Part shown: positions 46,681 through 56,985 of the stretch, in pieces
Numbering within the stretch: position 1 is the first letter of the stretch
Layout: each line of letters starts with the position of its first letter
DNA from: Xanthostigma xanthostigma
Taxonomy: Eukaryota; Arthropoda; Insecta; Raphidioptera; Raphidiidae
Length of the DNA stretch: 64,000 nt
NCBI GenBank assembly: GCA_963575645.1
Contig: OY754464.1
Span: 30,519,501-30,583,500 of the forward strand
Reading direction: 5' to 3'
Made by a program: the position numbers and the translations under genes
Notes under the pieces: generated by a model
What the model was told of the DNA's origin: nothing
The model's database searches: none
Seen by the model: the letters and a program-made list of their open reading frames with translations, nothing else

Positions 46681-49600
46681 ATAAAATAAAGTTGCAATGG
46701 GTACTCACGGCTGAAGTCATTGATTTGAGACGACTTTGCTCAAGTCAGATTTTAATAGTAGCCTATTGGTGAAAAAGTTAGGCTTGCGGAGTCATAATGA
46801 TAACACAGCCTTTATGAGAGTGTTTACTTTTACGCGATAGTAAGCAGAACTTTTTAAACAGTACCGTTATTAATATTCATAATTTCAACAAACAAATTAA
46901 AATTGCCTTTCTGTTTTGCAAACAAGCCAGTTAACAGACCAAACTATTGGGCTTTGAAATTGTATAACAGATGACTTAAAAAAATTGAAATATTGGGCGC
47001 AAAAGATCTGAAGTTTGATCCCAAAGGACAAGTCTGTCCTTAACCAGTGGAGTTAAACCTTCCGGGTTTATTTCTCTATAATTCATAACATGTCCACAAT
47101 TTCGTTCTGCGTGCGAGATTCCTTGTGACTATAGCATATTGCCATATTATAAATACAATCAATAAGCATAAGTGCATGTCTGTCCGGCAAGTGTGAACAA
47201 AGACATAACCAACTATAAATCCAACGACTTCCGAACCGATTTCTTCGCGGGCGGCAGGTGGTGACAAACCGCCCGTTGAAACGTGTTGGACAAAATATGT
47301 GAACATGCCATACGTACTAATAAGCCACAAGCCGATAAAGCATTGTTCCGGCGACCGACTAGTGTAAAAGAGCTCTAAAGATTAACCAAGCCTGAAGCGT
47401 CTGAAGAATCTGATGCGTCTCGTCTGACGAAGACGATTGAATTTCCAATTAGGTTGTACCGTGTGCGAGAGTTGTTTGCATATCAACAAGAAAACACTGT
47501 GTGATAATAGAAAAGACCCATCTTCAATATTTTTTGTAGATTGGTAGTAACAAAGTGAAAGTAGAACAACATTGAAGATATCTCCAGAATCGCGTTAAAT
47601 TTGATATAGTTATCCGAAATTTAGCTTATAATTTACGTTCGTAGTGTACTATTAACAAAAGTAAATTATTTAAAATTAAAAATATCAAATTTTTATTTTT
47701 GCAAACTTAAATTATGGTGAAAACGTGTATTTCTATCATTCTTGCTCATCCAGAAGAGACGTTTCCATAACAGTTAATTCTTTTCTTCTAGTCAACTCAA
47801 GAAGTGACTTATTTTTTGTAATATAGTTCGCGTAATGTAACGCATACTTGCCCCATGCATAAAATCTTTGCCGCTTATAAGTGTATGATTCAGATCTTAA
47901 GTTTTTAATATAGAATGTTGACATCCCTTGGAGTTCATACCGCATTAAGCGGACAAAACAAAGAAACGCCGATCTATTGTATGAAAGTAACCATCTTTAT
48001 GTATGTAGAAAGACGAAGAAAGAAAATCGATACCCAAAGTATACTCTACATCTCTAGCCGCTTGTCCAACGAAGCGAAGATCTTTTTGATGCTTTCTATA
48101 CTCTGCAGTCAAGTTTTACAATTGAAGCTGCTTCTTCGAGAAAAAAATCAAATAAGACTGTTTGCAGTAAGTATAGTAAAAAAAATATATATTATAAAAT
48201 CAAACTTATTTTATTTACCAGCTTCAGGCTATTGTAGATTTCCACTTTTAAAAAAGAATATCTGTATCTAACTATAATATTAAAAAAAGGTTGAGTAGGC
48301 TTTGATAAATATTAAAAGTCAAGGTTGCTAGACTAATAGGTTGCCTTGCTTCTTACATTTTGAATTGAGTTCACCCTTTACCGTCTTGGATATGAAAACA
48401 CATGCTAAGTACCTATTCTTTTATGAACTAATATAATTATACAACCAACAAGTTTATTGGTTGTCGAAAGCAAATAGAACTGCAAAATATATTATAATAT
48501 AATGTTATTATATAGATTATAGAGTAATTGATAGATTTGTCAACACTATTACTGATAAATTAAAAATATAACTTTGGAGTTGCTAGGTTATTATAAATCT
48601 GTTTTTAATCCACTTGAACAGTTCAAGAGATTGGGAGGTTTAATTTGTAAGTCAGTAATATCAAGCTTGGTAATTTTTTACTCCTAAAAGTTTTAGAATA
48701 AATATTATATCAAAGTAAACTAAGAAAAGTCGGTAGCATAAGTTAAACATTGTACTTTGTTAGAGAAATCTTAATATCATTTCGTTATAGATACAATCTA
48801 ATTGCTACTAATGAAATCCCTTGTGAGTTCATTTAATGCTTCTTAGTTTCGTTTACGTTAATTAAACATCAAATCGTAAACAGTTTTGAACAATGCAAGT
48901 CGTAATGTTGATCGAAGTTAATAAAGTCCTTCAGAAAATATTTTCCACAACTGTTATATGATGTTATGAATAGCTAGCCAGTTCTGTTCTTTAGAACTGG
49001 CATCTATATCCTCTTATATTAGTGTGTGCAGACAGAGATAAAACTATCTGTAAATTGAGTAAAAAGAAGATCGCTCGGAAATGAAACGGCGAAAGAGGAC
49101 AGAAAAGAAGGATACATACAATCGTGCGAAATAACTTTTCCGTGAATGGGATAAAGAAGTTATGTGTTTGAGGGTGTATATATGAGAAAGGAAATAACGT
49201 TTAATATACATCAAACAAAGACGCAAAGAAGAGGGAAAAAAGCAAGACGCCTCGAGGACGAGTGAATGTGTGTGTACGTGTATGTGTGTTGTAAAAGTTT
49301 TTGGATAATAGATAGAACCGAACCAGGAATGGATCAGAAAGAGGACTTGTAAAGGGAGATGAAAAAAAGATGGAACATTGTTAGGGTGTATAAAAACAGT
49401 CGACTACCGACAGAGATGAATATAAAAGAGGGGAACGATGTGGAAAAATGTTGTTGCTGAGAATGGACGCAAATTTAGAGTGCGCGAAACGGGAAATAAT
49501 AAAAGATAAATGTATGGTAGCAGAGCCCGCTGTGGTGAGATATGATGGGTTGAGGCGGGAAGGGAGTTGTTGTAGTTGGTTGCGCTTTGAAGCACAGTTA

Positions 49601-50077
49601 GAAAAGAGCTCTTCGCGTGTATAGCTATGCATGCTATACCTCTATCTACCTATGTATAATGTACCTACAACATATTATATGCTTCCCTGTAACAGCAGTC
49701 TCTAACCTTATAGACCGTACAGTGATATAAAAAATCACGATTAAGCTTCGGCCAGTGATTTATGGTGACGAACGCAGTGCAATATTTTTGGTAGCTATCG
49801 TAATTACACAAAGAAGACTGAAGAGGTTCTTACCTATAAAGCCTATACGCTTTGCTGTTAGAGCATATCATACAAGCATCACGATCAGCATTTGTGTCGA
49901 AGCTGGAGAGTCTCCAACTCTCCATTCATGTATGGGAGACATTCATTAGAAAACAAACCAAACAGCTAGCTCATGAGAAAGACCCATTACGAAATAGCTT
50001 TCAAATTCGTTGCAAACACAGACTTTACAAGAAAAAAAAAATAGAATAACATTATTATCCAAGTGTGTAGGCTTTAA
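46681..50077. other. no gene recognised
   Basis: Mostly AT-rich. 47220-47330 is GC-richer with an unrecognised 84-residue minus frame. 49020-49620 is strongly purine-biased on the plus strand, with TATAAAA at about 49389, but I cannot support a gene. Frames at 47736-47945 and 47915-48271 show no domain. Confidence 0.35.
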
Positions 50078-50300
50078 TGGCCGGTGTTGTTCCAAATATT
50101 TTTGGTTTCCGGGCTTGTAGGCCGTGGTTCATTGGTATTTCTACCTAACTGCAGTAGATATTATCAAGGGCGATGTGGTATTGGACGAAGTGTCCTTCTA
50201 GGTTGCTCACATCGCCTTTGGTAATGTCTACCGCAGTTGTAGACGAACCATCAGGTAGAAATACCAATGAACCACGGCCTACAAGCCCGGAAACCAAGAA
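50078..50300. mobile_element. palindromic MITE, family A (copy 2)
   Basis: TTTGGTTTCCGGGCTTGTAG, GCCGTGGTTCATTGGTATTT and CTACCT at the left are mirrored exactly by AGGTAGAAATACCAATGAAC, CACGGCCTACAAGCCCGGAA and ACCAAGAA at the right, about 53 bp per arm. An inner GGCGATGTGGTATTG / CACATCGCC pair extends the fold. Copy 1 is at 1476-1640. Confidence 0.85.
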
Positions 50301-51173
50301 TAGATGAGAATTACATTTTATTAATATAATTATAAAGAAAATCAGCATAAACTATTTAATGTATAGATTTCTTTAAAAAAATACAATTCTTCTGATATGT
50401 AAGTGATAAAATGGGTTTCTGAAAAGTTCTTGAAAATCCCAGTATCAAATTTGAATAAAAAATAAGGTATGAAATTGGTGGTATTTAGCGAATTCATAAA
50501 AAAGAGCGTCTTTTACGAAAGAAAGTCCTATAACAAACATCGCCTAGATACAATTAATAAGGGATTCAAACGTGTTATTCGGATTTTAGAGCTGAATTAG
50601 TGATACAAATAATAAATACACTAATTTACTGACACATGAAAAATATATAAGCTTTTTCTGAATTCTCTGTGTCTTGACTATGCCGAACATATTCGAGGTG
50701 TCAGACATTTTAAATGGTTCATGTTATTTGGCAGAGAACATTATTTTAGCGTTTTGGTTGAAGTTTTTAAGCTATCCAATTAAAAAAACAAACAGTATCT
50801 ATAAATTTTTACATATGTCGTCAAAGCGACATCTTTCGGAAAATTTAGAGGGAAAACGCCCCAAAATCAAAAAAGTCATAGAGGAAATAGGTGTCAGACT
50901 AGGCCTAATGAAGCCATATACACAGTTTGGGGAGAGTATGTGTCGGTAAAATTTTTGCCGACGGGCACTCTGACTATATTATGTTCAATCAATCATATAC
51001 TAATTCATAGGAACTATTTTTTGTAATTAAGTTAATTGATTGAGTTGTCAATATATTAAATGTATTTGAAATGTAAAACAAACAACCATAAAACAGTGAA
51101 AGTCTATTTGTAGTGACATCATAATATTTTCTGTGTGATGCGTATTAAACAATTAACTGGGACATTGCTAACA
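50301..51173. other. unrecognised region with a 91-codon frame
   Basis: The plus frame at 50674-50949 encodes a 91-residue peptide with a basic C-terminal half (KRPKIKKVIEEIGVRLGL). I recognise no domain. It might be a decayed exon or chance; the neighbouring sequence gives no splice context. Confidence 0.25.
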
Positions 51174-51290
51174 ATGTTTAAATCTATAAGGATTTGTATG
51201 GTGCAATTACGTCTTTATATCATTTGTTTCTCGACTTGGTGACATATTCTTAGCTCACCAAAAACATAAATGTGAAAAAAGGGGCCAAAT
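51174..51290 (+). pseudogene. gustatory receptor pseudogene, exon 1 start
   Basis: An ATG followed after a one-base frame change by DLYGAITSLYHLFLDLVTYS aligns with ELYGAIAPLYYFSKFLGVVTYS near the start of the intact receptor at 56986; the nucleotide match (TTGTATGG[TC]GCAATT, TTGGTGACATATTCTTA) is clear. Homology fades into stops after about 51290. It lies in the same orientation as the intact gene, 5.8 kb upstream, so it looks like the first part of a decayed tandem duplicate. Confidence 0.7.
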
Positions 51291-51744
51291 TCTCTTCAAA
51301 ATTGTGTTTTGTTATCTTAAAAAAATAACTGAAATGTAGAAAGTATGCCAAGTTACTTGCCCATACGTTTTAGTAGTGTTTTGATAAGCACAAAAAAATA
51401 TTGTGCGAACTGGTAAATTTGCAGGTGAAACTTGGCAAGTTTTCATTAAAGATGTGAACATTATTGAGACCCTTGAAAACTTGCCGAGTTTGACTTGTAA
51501 ATTTATAAAGAACTAGGAAACATTTCAAGGTGAGCCGTAATTTTGAAATTTTACTGTTACAAAAATTTCTGATTATTTTTGTATTCCATTTCTTTACATC
51601 TAGCCTTTTTTTCTTAAAAAAATATATAGTTAAGTGATTAAAACTATGTATAGATATTTGCAAGAAATTCAAAGCTTTGATATGTGTCTCTGTGTAACAT
51701 CATTGACTTTTTACCATTCCAACACCATAAGTGGGGAATGGTAC

Positions 51745-52170
51745 TAATTTATGTCAAAATTCACGCTTCAAAATTTTGCAATATCTTTTCGTTTCGAGCT
51801 TCCCCGAATTCAAAAAACATATTTTTTGAAAAGGTCTGTATGAGCAAATTCAAACCATGTCTGGATGTTTGATATGCAAATATGAAGAGCCCTATTGTTT
51901 TTGGGGAAAATAGGCGCATGCGCAAAAGAGACATATGCTGTAACGTTGTTTGTTATATAATGATAGTATACATTTCATAACGGTTTATTATTTTGTTTAT
52001 TTTTTAAGAAACTTTTGCAAAAAAAAATTTTCTCCAAACTTTATAGTTTCAGAAATATTTTGAAAGTAAAAAAAAAAAATGTAAGTTGTTCTTTCGCTCT
52101 GTAGATCTGTCAGAGAGATATTAGCTGGGTATGCTTTGATTATTTTTTACATAACGTGATAACATATTAA
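51745..52170 (+). repeat. composite-repeat fragment inserted in receptor pseudogene
   Basis: AAACCATGTCTGGATGTTTG, GATATGCAAATATGAAGAGC and GGCGCATGCGCAAAAGAGAC match 61540-61640 and 21240-21420. It sits between the two surviving pieces of the receptor pseudogene. Confidence 0.7.
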
Positions 52171-52175
52171 AGAGA

Positions 52176-52380
52176 TTACAAATCTTTGATTAACGTCTGA
52201 ATAGAACTCTTCAAATAAATAAAATTGTCGACCATTATATTTTTTAGATATTTCTGAAGAAAATCCAAATCCGGATCGAAACGTCATCTTGTGTTATATT
52301 GATTTGTATTTTTGTTATTTTTTGTCAATATATGGTCTGATAAAAATTGATCGACAATTTTATTTATTTAAAGAGATTAC
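52176..52380. mobile_element. Penelope-associated repeat, GTCGACCA family (copy 2)
   Basis: AATCTTTGATTAACGTCTGA, AAATAAATAAAATTGTCGAC at the left and GATCGACAATTTTATTTATT at the right, with the hammerhead-like core inside on the plus strand. Confidence 0.7.
52254..52285 (+). other. hammerhead-ribozyme-like core
   Basis: CTGAAGA (52254-52260), hairpin ATCC-AAATCC-GGAT, CGAAAC (GAAA at 52278-52281) and GTC (52283-52285). Stem II has lost one pair relative to the copies at 5533 and 55217. Confidence 0.4.
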
Positions 52381-52533
52381 CATGCGAACGAATAGCAAAT
52401 ATAATATTTAATACTAGCCGTTACCCACGACACCGCACGCCTTAACAGAAATTTAATTTCTAATTTCTATATTATAATATGTCAAATCTGGATTAATATT
52501 TTTGACGTTAGAATAGTACCATTTCCCAAATGG

Positions 52534-52637
52534 CTGGACTTTTTTCTATTGTGTACGTGTGCAAAAATACTGCGAATTATCATTATTATTGTCATTATTC
52601 CTATCAGGATTCGGATAGTTCTGAATTGGAACTTATG
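52534..52637 (+). pseudogene. gustatory receptor pseudogene, end of exon 1 plus exon 2
   Basis: GLFSIVYVCKNTA matches LCTFVYMCRNTA at the end of exon 1 of the intact receptor. After a short gap and CCTATCAG, the residues QDSDSSELELM match QDLDSFELKHM of exon 2, followed by GTACGT in the place of the intact gene's GTAAGT donor (52638). The exon 1 donor and the first half of exon 2 are lost. With 51174-51290 it forms one broken gene split by transposons. Confidence 0.75.
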
Positions 52638-52831
52638 GTACGTACTAACGAAATGAAGTATTCGATGAAAAAATCGTCCAGAAAATAAAGTGCAAATTCT
52701 TTATTTTTTGGAAATATGGAGCACTAACCATTTTTTTATATAATAGGTGTGATAACTCAGTGAAATTTTTACTGAAAAGTACGTTGGATTTACCAAAAAC
52801 GAAAAAAGATTCGAATTGCTCTATACTATAA

Positions 52832-53063
52832 CAGGCCTGGGCAAATGGCGGCCCGCGAAGCATTTTAGAAAAATAGTAGCGGAAATAGAATGCGGGGACT
52901 TTTTTTGCACTCAGAATGCGGAAATAGAAGTGAACCTTTTTTTTTTTGGTCTCTGAATGCGGAAATAGAATGTGAGGACCTTTTTTTTTCGTCAGCCATC
53001 CGGCCCGCGGTCAAATTTTCATCAGCTATGTGGCCCGCCGATCAAAAGATTTGCCCGCCCCTG
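52832..53063. mobile_element. hAT-type MITE (GCGGCCCGCG ends)
   Basis: Left end CAGGCCTGGGCAAATGGCGG, right end GGGCAAATC complement ending GCCCGCCCCTG. The flanking octamers TACTATAA and CTCTATAA agree at six of eight positions. Inside, a roughly 45-bp unit with GAATGCGGAAATAGAATG and a T-run is repeated three times. The frame 52890-53123 only follows this repeat. Confidence 0.7.
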
Positions 53064-53073
53064 CTCTATAATA

Positions 53074-54588
53074 TAGCCCAGTCAATGCACGGTTTCCCTA
53101 GCAGCTCTACCAAACAGCACTGATTAGCACCAAAATTTGGCTGTAGGTTCTACTTACCCTCTACTTCAAAGTTGTTAATTTTCCGAGGGCTGCTTTTACC
53201 CTGGGGGTGGACACCACCCCTTCTCGAGGATGAAACATTTTTTATTAAAAATAAGTACGGGAATGGATAGATTGACTAATTCTAAGCAACTTTTTAAAGT
53301 TTTTACTTAAAGTCAATACTTTTCGACTTATTCGAGAGTGGAAACACGTATATTAAAACAGGAATCTTTTTCATCAGTGTTGTAATATACGTGTTTTGAT
53401 AACTGTAAAAATTTGTGATTGGGTATTTTAACCATAACTCGCTTAGTTTTTGAGCTATCAAGTTCAACAAAAAAGCATTTTGTATGGGTTTTTTCAAGAG
53501 CTATCAGCTGATGTAAACTATTTTTTTAAGCTCTTATTTTTTAAAAGGTTTGAGCTGAAAAAGCTTGAACAAGTTACTATTTGCGAACATATGCAAACTT
53601 GAAACGGCCATAAATCTTACTCAACTTTTATCGTACAGAATATGAAAAAAAACCAAATTTTTTAGAAAAAAACTACAATTTTTAACTCTTCAAAATCTGT
53701 CGTATCTTTCATAGTTTTTCAGTTATTTTTAAAGAAAGGCAATTTTTTGCAAACTTGCAAAAATGCTCTCTTCACTTCAAGCTCAATTTTTTTCAAAACT
53801 AAGCACTTTAAACCGGTCAAACTTATGGGGCATATTAAAAATACATAAATAAAGTAAATTGAAAAGTGGAAGCAATCATTTTCAATTGAGGTGGTAATTA
53901 GGGGATGATTTTCACATTTTTGCCGCCAAAAAAAGAGAGACCAATTTTGTTTTCGTCATAACTCGCTTAATTTTGATAAAAGGAACTTTCATAAAAAAAT
54001 TAGGTTTTGTCAAGCACTTCAAAAAAAGTTCTATGAGTTTTCCCCGAAAAATGCATTGTTTTTTATTGATTGTTTTTTATGGATACGTTAAAATTTTTGA
54101 TTTTGGCGTTTGACGAAGAAGAACCAACCTTTAACAAGCTAATTACTCCGTTAGTATTGGGTCTAATGATATTTTAAATCCAGTATTTTTGTTTTTTTAT
54201 AAGCTACATTTTTACAACGAACGATTTTTTTCATAAAATACTTATTTTCAGTTGTTCATGCAAAACCGTCTGAAAACGTGCTTTTTTGGTGAAAAATTGA
54301 CGTTTCCACTCTGAAATAAGTCAAAAAGTATTGACTTTAAGTAAAAACTTTACAGAACAAAAGCTGCTTAGAATTAGTCAATCTATCCATTCCTTATTTT
54401 TAATAAAAAAATGTTCATAATCGAGAAAGAGTGGCGTCCACCCCCAGACTAAAAGGAACCCTCGGCACATTGAGAACTTTGAAGTAGAGGGTAAGTAGAA
54501 CCTACAGCCAAATTTTGGTGCTAATCGGTACTGTTTGGTAGAATTGCCAGGTTTGGCCGTTTTTTCCGTGCATTACTGGACTGGTCTA
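53074..54588. mobile_element. long inverted repeat, arms about 270 bp, TAGACCAGT ends
   Basis: Left arm to about 53345 and right arm from about 54301 are complementary, for example CAAATTTTGGCTGTAGGTTC with its mirror at about 54506 and AGTCAATACTTTTCGACTTA with its mirror. Ends read TAGCCCAGTCAATGCACGG and, on the other strand, TAGACCAGTCCAGTAATGCA. These resemble the ends of 32306-33635. The 950-bp loop has no coding frame. It abuts the target site of the preceding hAT element. Confidence 0.85.
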
Positions 54589-55147
54589 CCGCAAATAGCA
54601 ATAATTATCATATTCACACATCTATCATATGATCTACACACACGACGTACTTCTGCTCAAGAGTCGAAATTGCTAGTGTTTACACTTTTAGTTCGACACT
54701 GAAGTACCAAACAGAACACCGTATCCTAACACTTATGTATAACAGACACATTAGTGTCAAAAGTGTTAACACTTTTTAGTTCGCACGATAACTCTCAACA
54801 CAATTAAACGATATAAACGAAATTTGGTCCACATGTTGGAATATGTCACCATACGACGCCTATTTAATATGGAACTAATCGGACCATTCTTAAGAATGGT
54901 TTTTAGAAGTTGATAAATGTTTTGTGTACAAAAATATCAAAATAATTCTCAGAATTGTTCCAAAATTGAAATTTAACCCTTTAGTAAAGGTCAAAATGTG
55001 ATGCTAAAATTGTAATAAAAACAACCTGGCAAAACCGGAAATAAATATACTAGTTTGCGAATACGAATTTATACTGAAAGGTGTATTTAACAATGGTGCA
55101 GATGTTGGATTGATAATAATAATAATGTTTCAACTAAGAATAAAATT
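54589..55147. other. no gene recognised
   Basis: GTGTCAAAAGTGTTAACACT near 54754 is locally palindromic; the rest shows nothing that I can support. Confidence 0.4.
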
Positions 55148-55347
55148 TCAATAAATAAAATTATCGACCAATTTTTCAGACAATATATTAACAAACAATA
55201 TAAAATTAATACATTAACGTTTCAATCCGGATTTGGATCTTCTTCAGAATTGATCTAAAAATATAAAAATAATTAATAATTAAATATAAATTGGTCGATA
55301 ATTTTATTTATTGAAGAGTTCTAATCAGACGTTAATCAAACATTAAG
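55148..55347. mobile_element. Penelope-associated repeat, GTCGACCA family (copy 3)
   Basis: TCAATAAATAAAATTATCGA at the left and ATTGGTCGATAATTTTATTT at the right bound a 200-bp copy; the hammerhead-like core is on the minus strand at 55217-55247. CAGACGTTAATCAAACATTA follows as in the other copies. Confidence 0.75.
55217..55247 (-). other. hammerhead-ribozyme-like core
   Basis: On the minus strand: CTGAAGA, hairpin AGATCC-AAAT-CCGGAT, TGAAAC and GTT. Stem II is intact, but the cleavage triplet is GUU in place of GUC and the base before GAAA is changed. Confidence 0.35.
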
Positions 55348-55459
55348 AATAAAATTATTATTTTAAAGGGTGTATTAGTGGGCTATTTTTTTTATTTTGT
55401 CCCAAAATAAACTTAAGTTCACGTACGATAGGCGCAATACCCGTATTAGCAAATCTAAA

Positions 55460-55870
55460 TATATAAAAGGAAACCGTGACTCACTGACTGACTGACTGAC
55501 TGATCTATCAACGCACAGCTCAAACCACTAGACGGATTGGGCTGAAATTTTGAACTCAGATAATTATTATGACGCAGGCATCCGCTAAGAACAGATTTTT
55601 GAAAATTCAACTCCTAAAAAGGTGTAAGAGGGGTTCAAAATGTGCATGCAGAAATCATATAAGACTCGAAAGTGCGCAGGATTACTCCTGCTAACAAATA
55701 AACACATGTATCATGCTTTTTCAAAAACAACCCTTTCCAAGGTTTGTTAGGACGTTGATCACGTGAATGCCATCGATTCTGAAATTTATTAGGGGGGTCT
55801 ACATCGAGAAAGGAGTAACTATGCCAAATAATGCATCCGAATTTCGTCTTAATCGTGCGAAGCCGCGAGT
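55460..55870 (+). mobile_element. retroelement 3' segments with GACT microsatellite
   Basis: AAAGGAAACCGTGACTCACT runs into (GACT)n at 55485-55505 and CTAGACGGATTGGGCTGAAA, a known insect SINE/LINE 3' phrase. From 55785 GGGGGGTCTACATCGAGAAA matches the right arm of 26507-26571 and ends AGCCGCGAGTAACGGCTAGT. Confidence 0.6.
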
Positions 55871-56000
55871 AACGGCTAGTACACTATATTGTCAGCAGGG
55901 TTTTGGCACTGCGACCCGAGTTTTTTTTTTTTTTTGTTTATCGTTGTACCCTAACATAGTTCCTAAACCGAAAAGAACCAACGTTACCTGCCTTGTTTTA

Positions 56001-56709
56001 TCTTCTAATATATAAAATTCTCGTGTCACAGTTTTCGTTGCCAAACTCCTCCGAAACGGCTTGACGGATTTTGATGAAATTTTTTGTGCTTATCCGGTAT
56101 CTATGAGAATCGGCCAACATCTATTTTTCATCCCACTAAATGTTAGGTGTAGTCCACCCTTAAATTTTTTTTCTTCCTTTGATTATAATTATTATTAAAG
56201 ACACGAATTTTTTTTAAAATTCGTATCCATGGTTTTAAAATATAAACAGCCTTATGTATGATTTGAAAAAATTCTGTCAAAAATTAAAAAAACATTGATT
56301 TATAATAAACCATTGTGCGAGTCATTAGGATCAGTTTTTCTGACAATTATATTGACAAAAATATGTAATTATAATTCAATAAATTTATTGAATTATATTT
56401 ATATATTGTCAATATAATTGTTAGAAAAATTGGTCGATAATTTATTTATTGAAGAGTACTAATCAGACGTTAATCAAAGATTCAAATATTCCCATTCGTT
56501 CTTTTGCACCGGGCACGACGGCGCAGCCGGAGTTCTCGACATACACACATATACGTCCATGTATATTTTAAAATAAATAAAATAGATAGATAGATGTTCC
56601 AATTAAATTGTTTTATTATTTCACTTTATACGTAGCGAAGCACGTACAGGGCCGCTATATATATATATATTATACTGTTAGGCGGTACGAAGTTCGCCGG
56701 GTCCGCTAG
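56001..56709 (+). mobile_element. non-autonomous Helitron
   Basis: The 5' end TCTTCTAATATATAAAATTC followed by TCGTGTCACAGTTTTCGTTG and ACTCCTCCGAAACGG is a well-known Helitron start in insects, and the base before it is A (56000). The 3' end has a hairpin GGCG...CGCC (56681-56698), then GGGTCCGCTAG, the CTAG terminus, followed by T (56710), as expected for insertion between A and T. The 709-bp body has no Rep/helicase and carries a nested GTCGACCA repeat (56339-56494). It ends 277 bp before the receptor start codon. Confidence 0.85.
56339..56494. mobile_element. Penelope-associated repeat, GTCGACCA family (copy 4, partial)
   Basis: GACAATTATATTGACAAAAA and its mirror ATATATTGTCAATATAATTG form a hairpin; TTGGTCGATAATTTATTTAT and CAGACGTTAATCAAAGATTC mark the family. 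It lies inside the Helitron. Confidence 0.65.
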
Positions 56710-56985
56710 TTTTTCTATAATATAGCTTCATTTACAAATTAATTATTATAAAAAAATGAGAAAATATCTGGAAAATGATAAATGGAATGGTCTGAGTTAT
56801 GGCATAGTATTGAAAAGCGAAAGTTTAAACGCATTATTTTTATTAGCTTGTTTTTTGATCGCAAGTTTAGATAGGTTTCAGACACTTGATTAATTAAATT
56901 CATTGATCAATTGTTATAAGAACCTTTAAATGTCACAAAAGCTAGAATAAAACGCAGTTGTAGTCACCGAAGCTTTTTTTAAACG

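Noticed and set aside
46300-46772. 124-, 97- and 60-codon overlapping frames as genes
   Set aside because: They are products of locally higher GC on both strands; none has a domain, and they exclude each other.
50674-50949. 91-codon frame as another receptor exon
   Set aside because: Composition is basic and hydrophilic at the C-terminus and no alignment to the intact receptor could be seen; left as unrecognised.
52645-52863. exon 3 of the receptor pseudogene
   Set aside because: A weak resemblance (KCKFFIF against RKLNFTVF) is not enough; no acceptor in the right phase was found.
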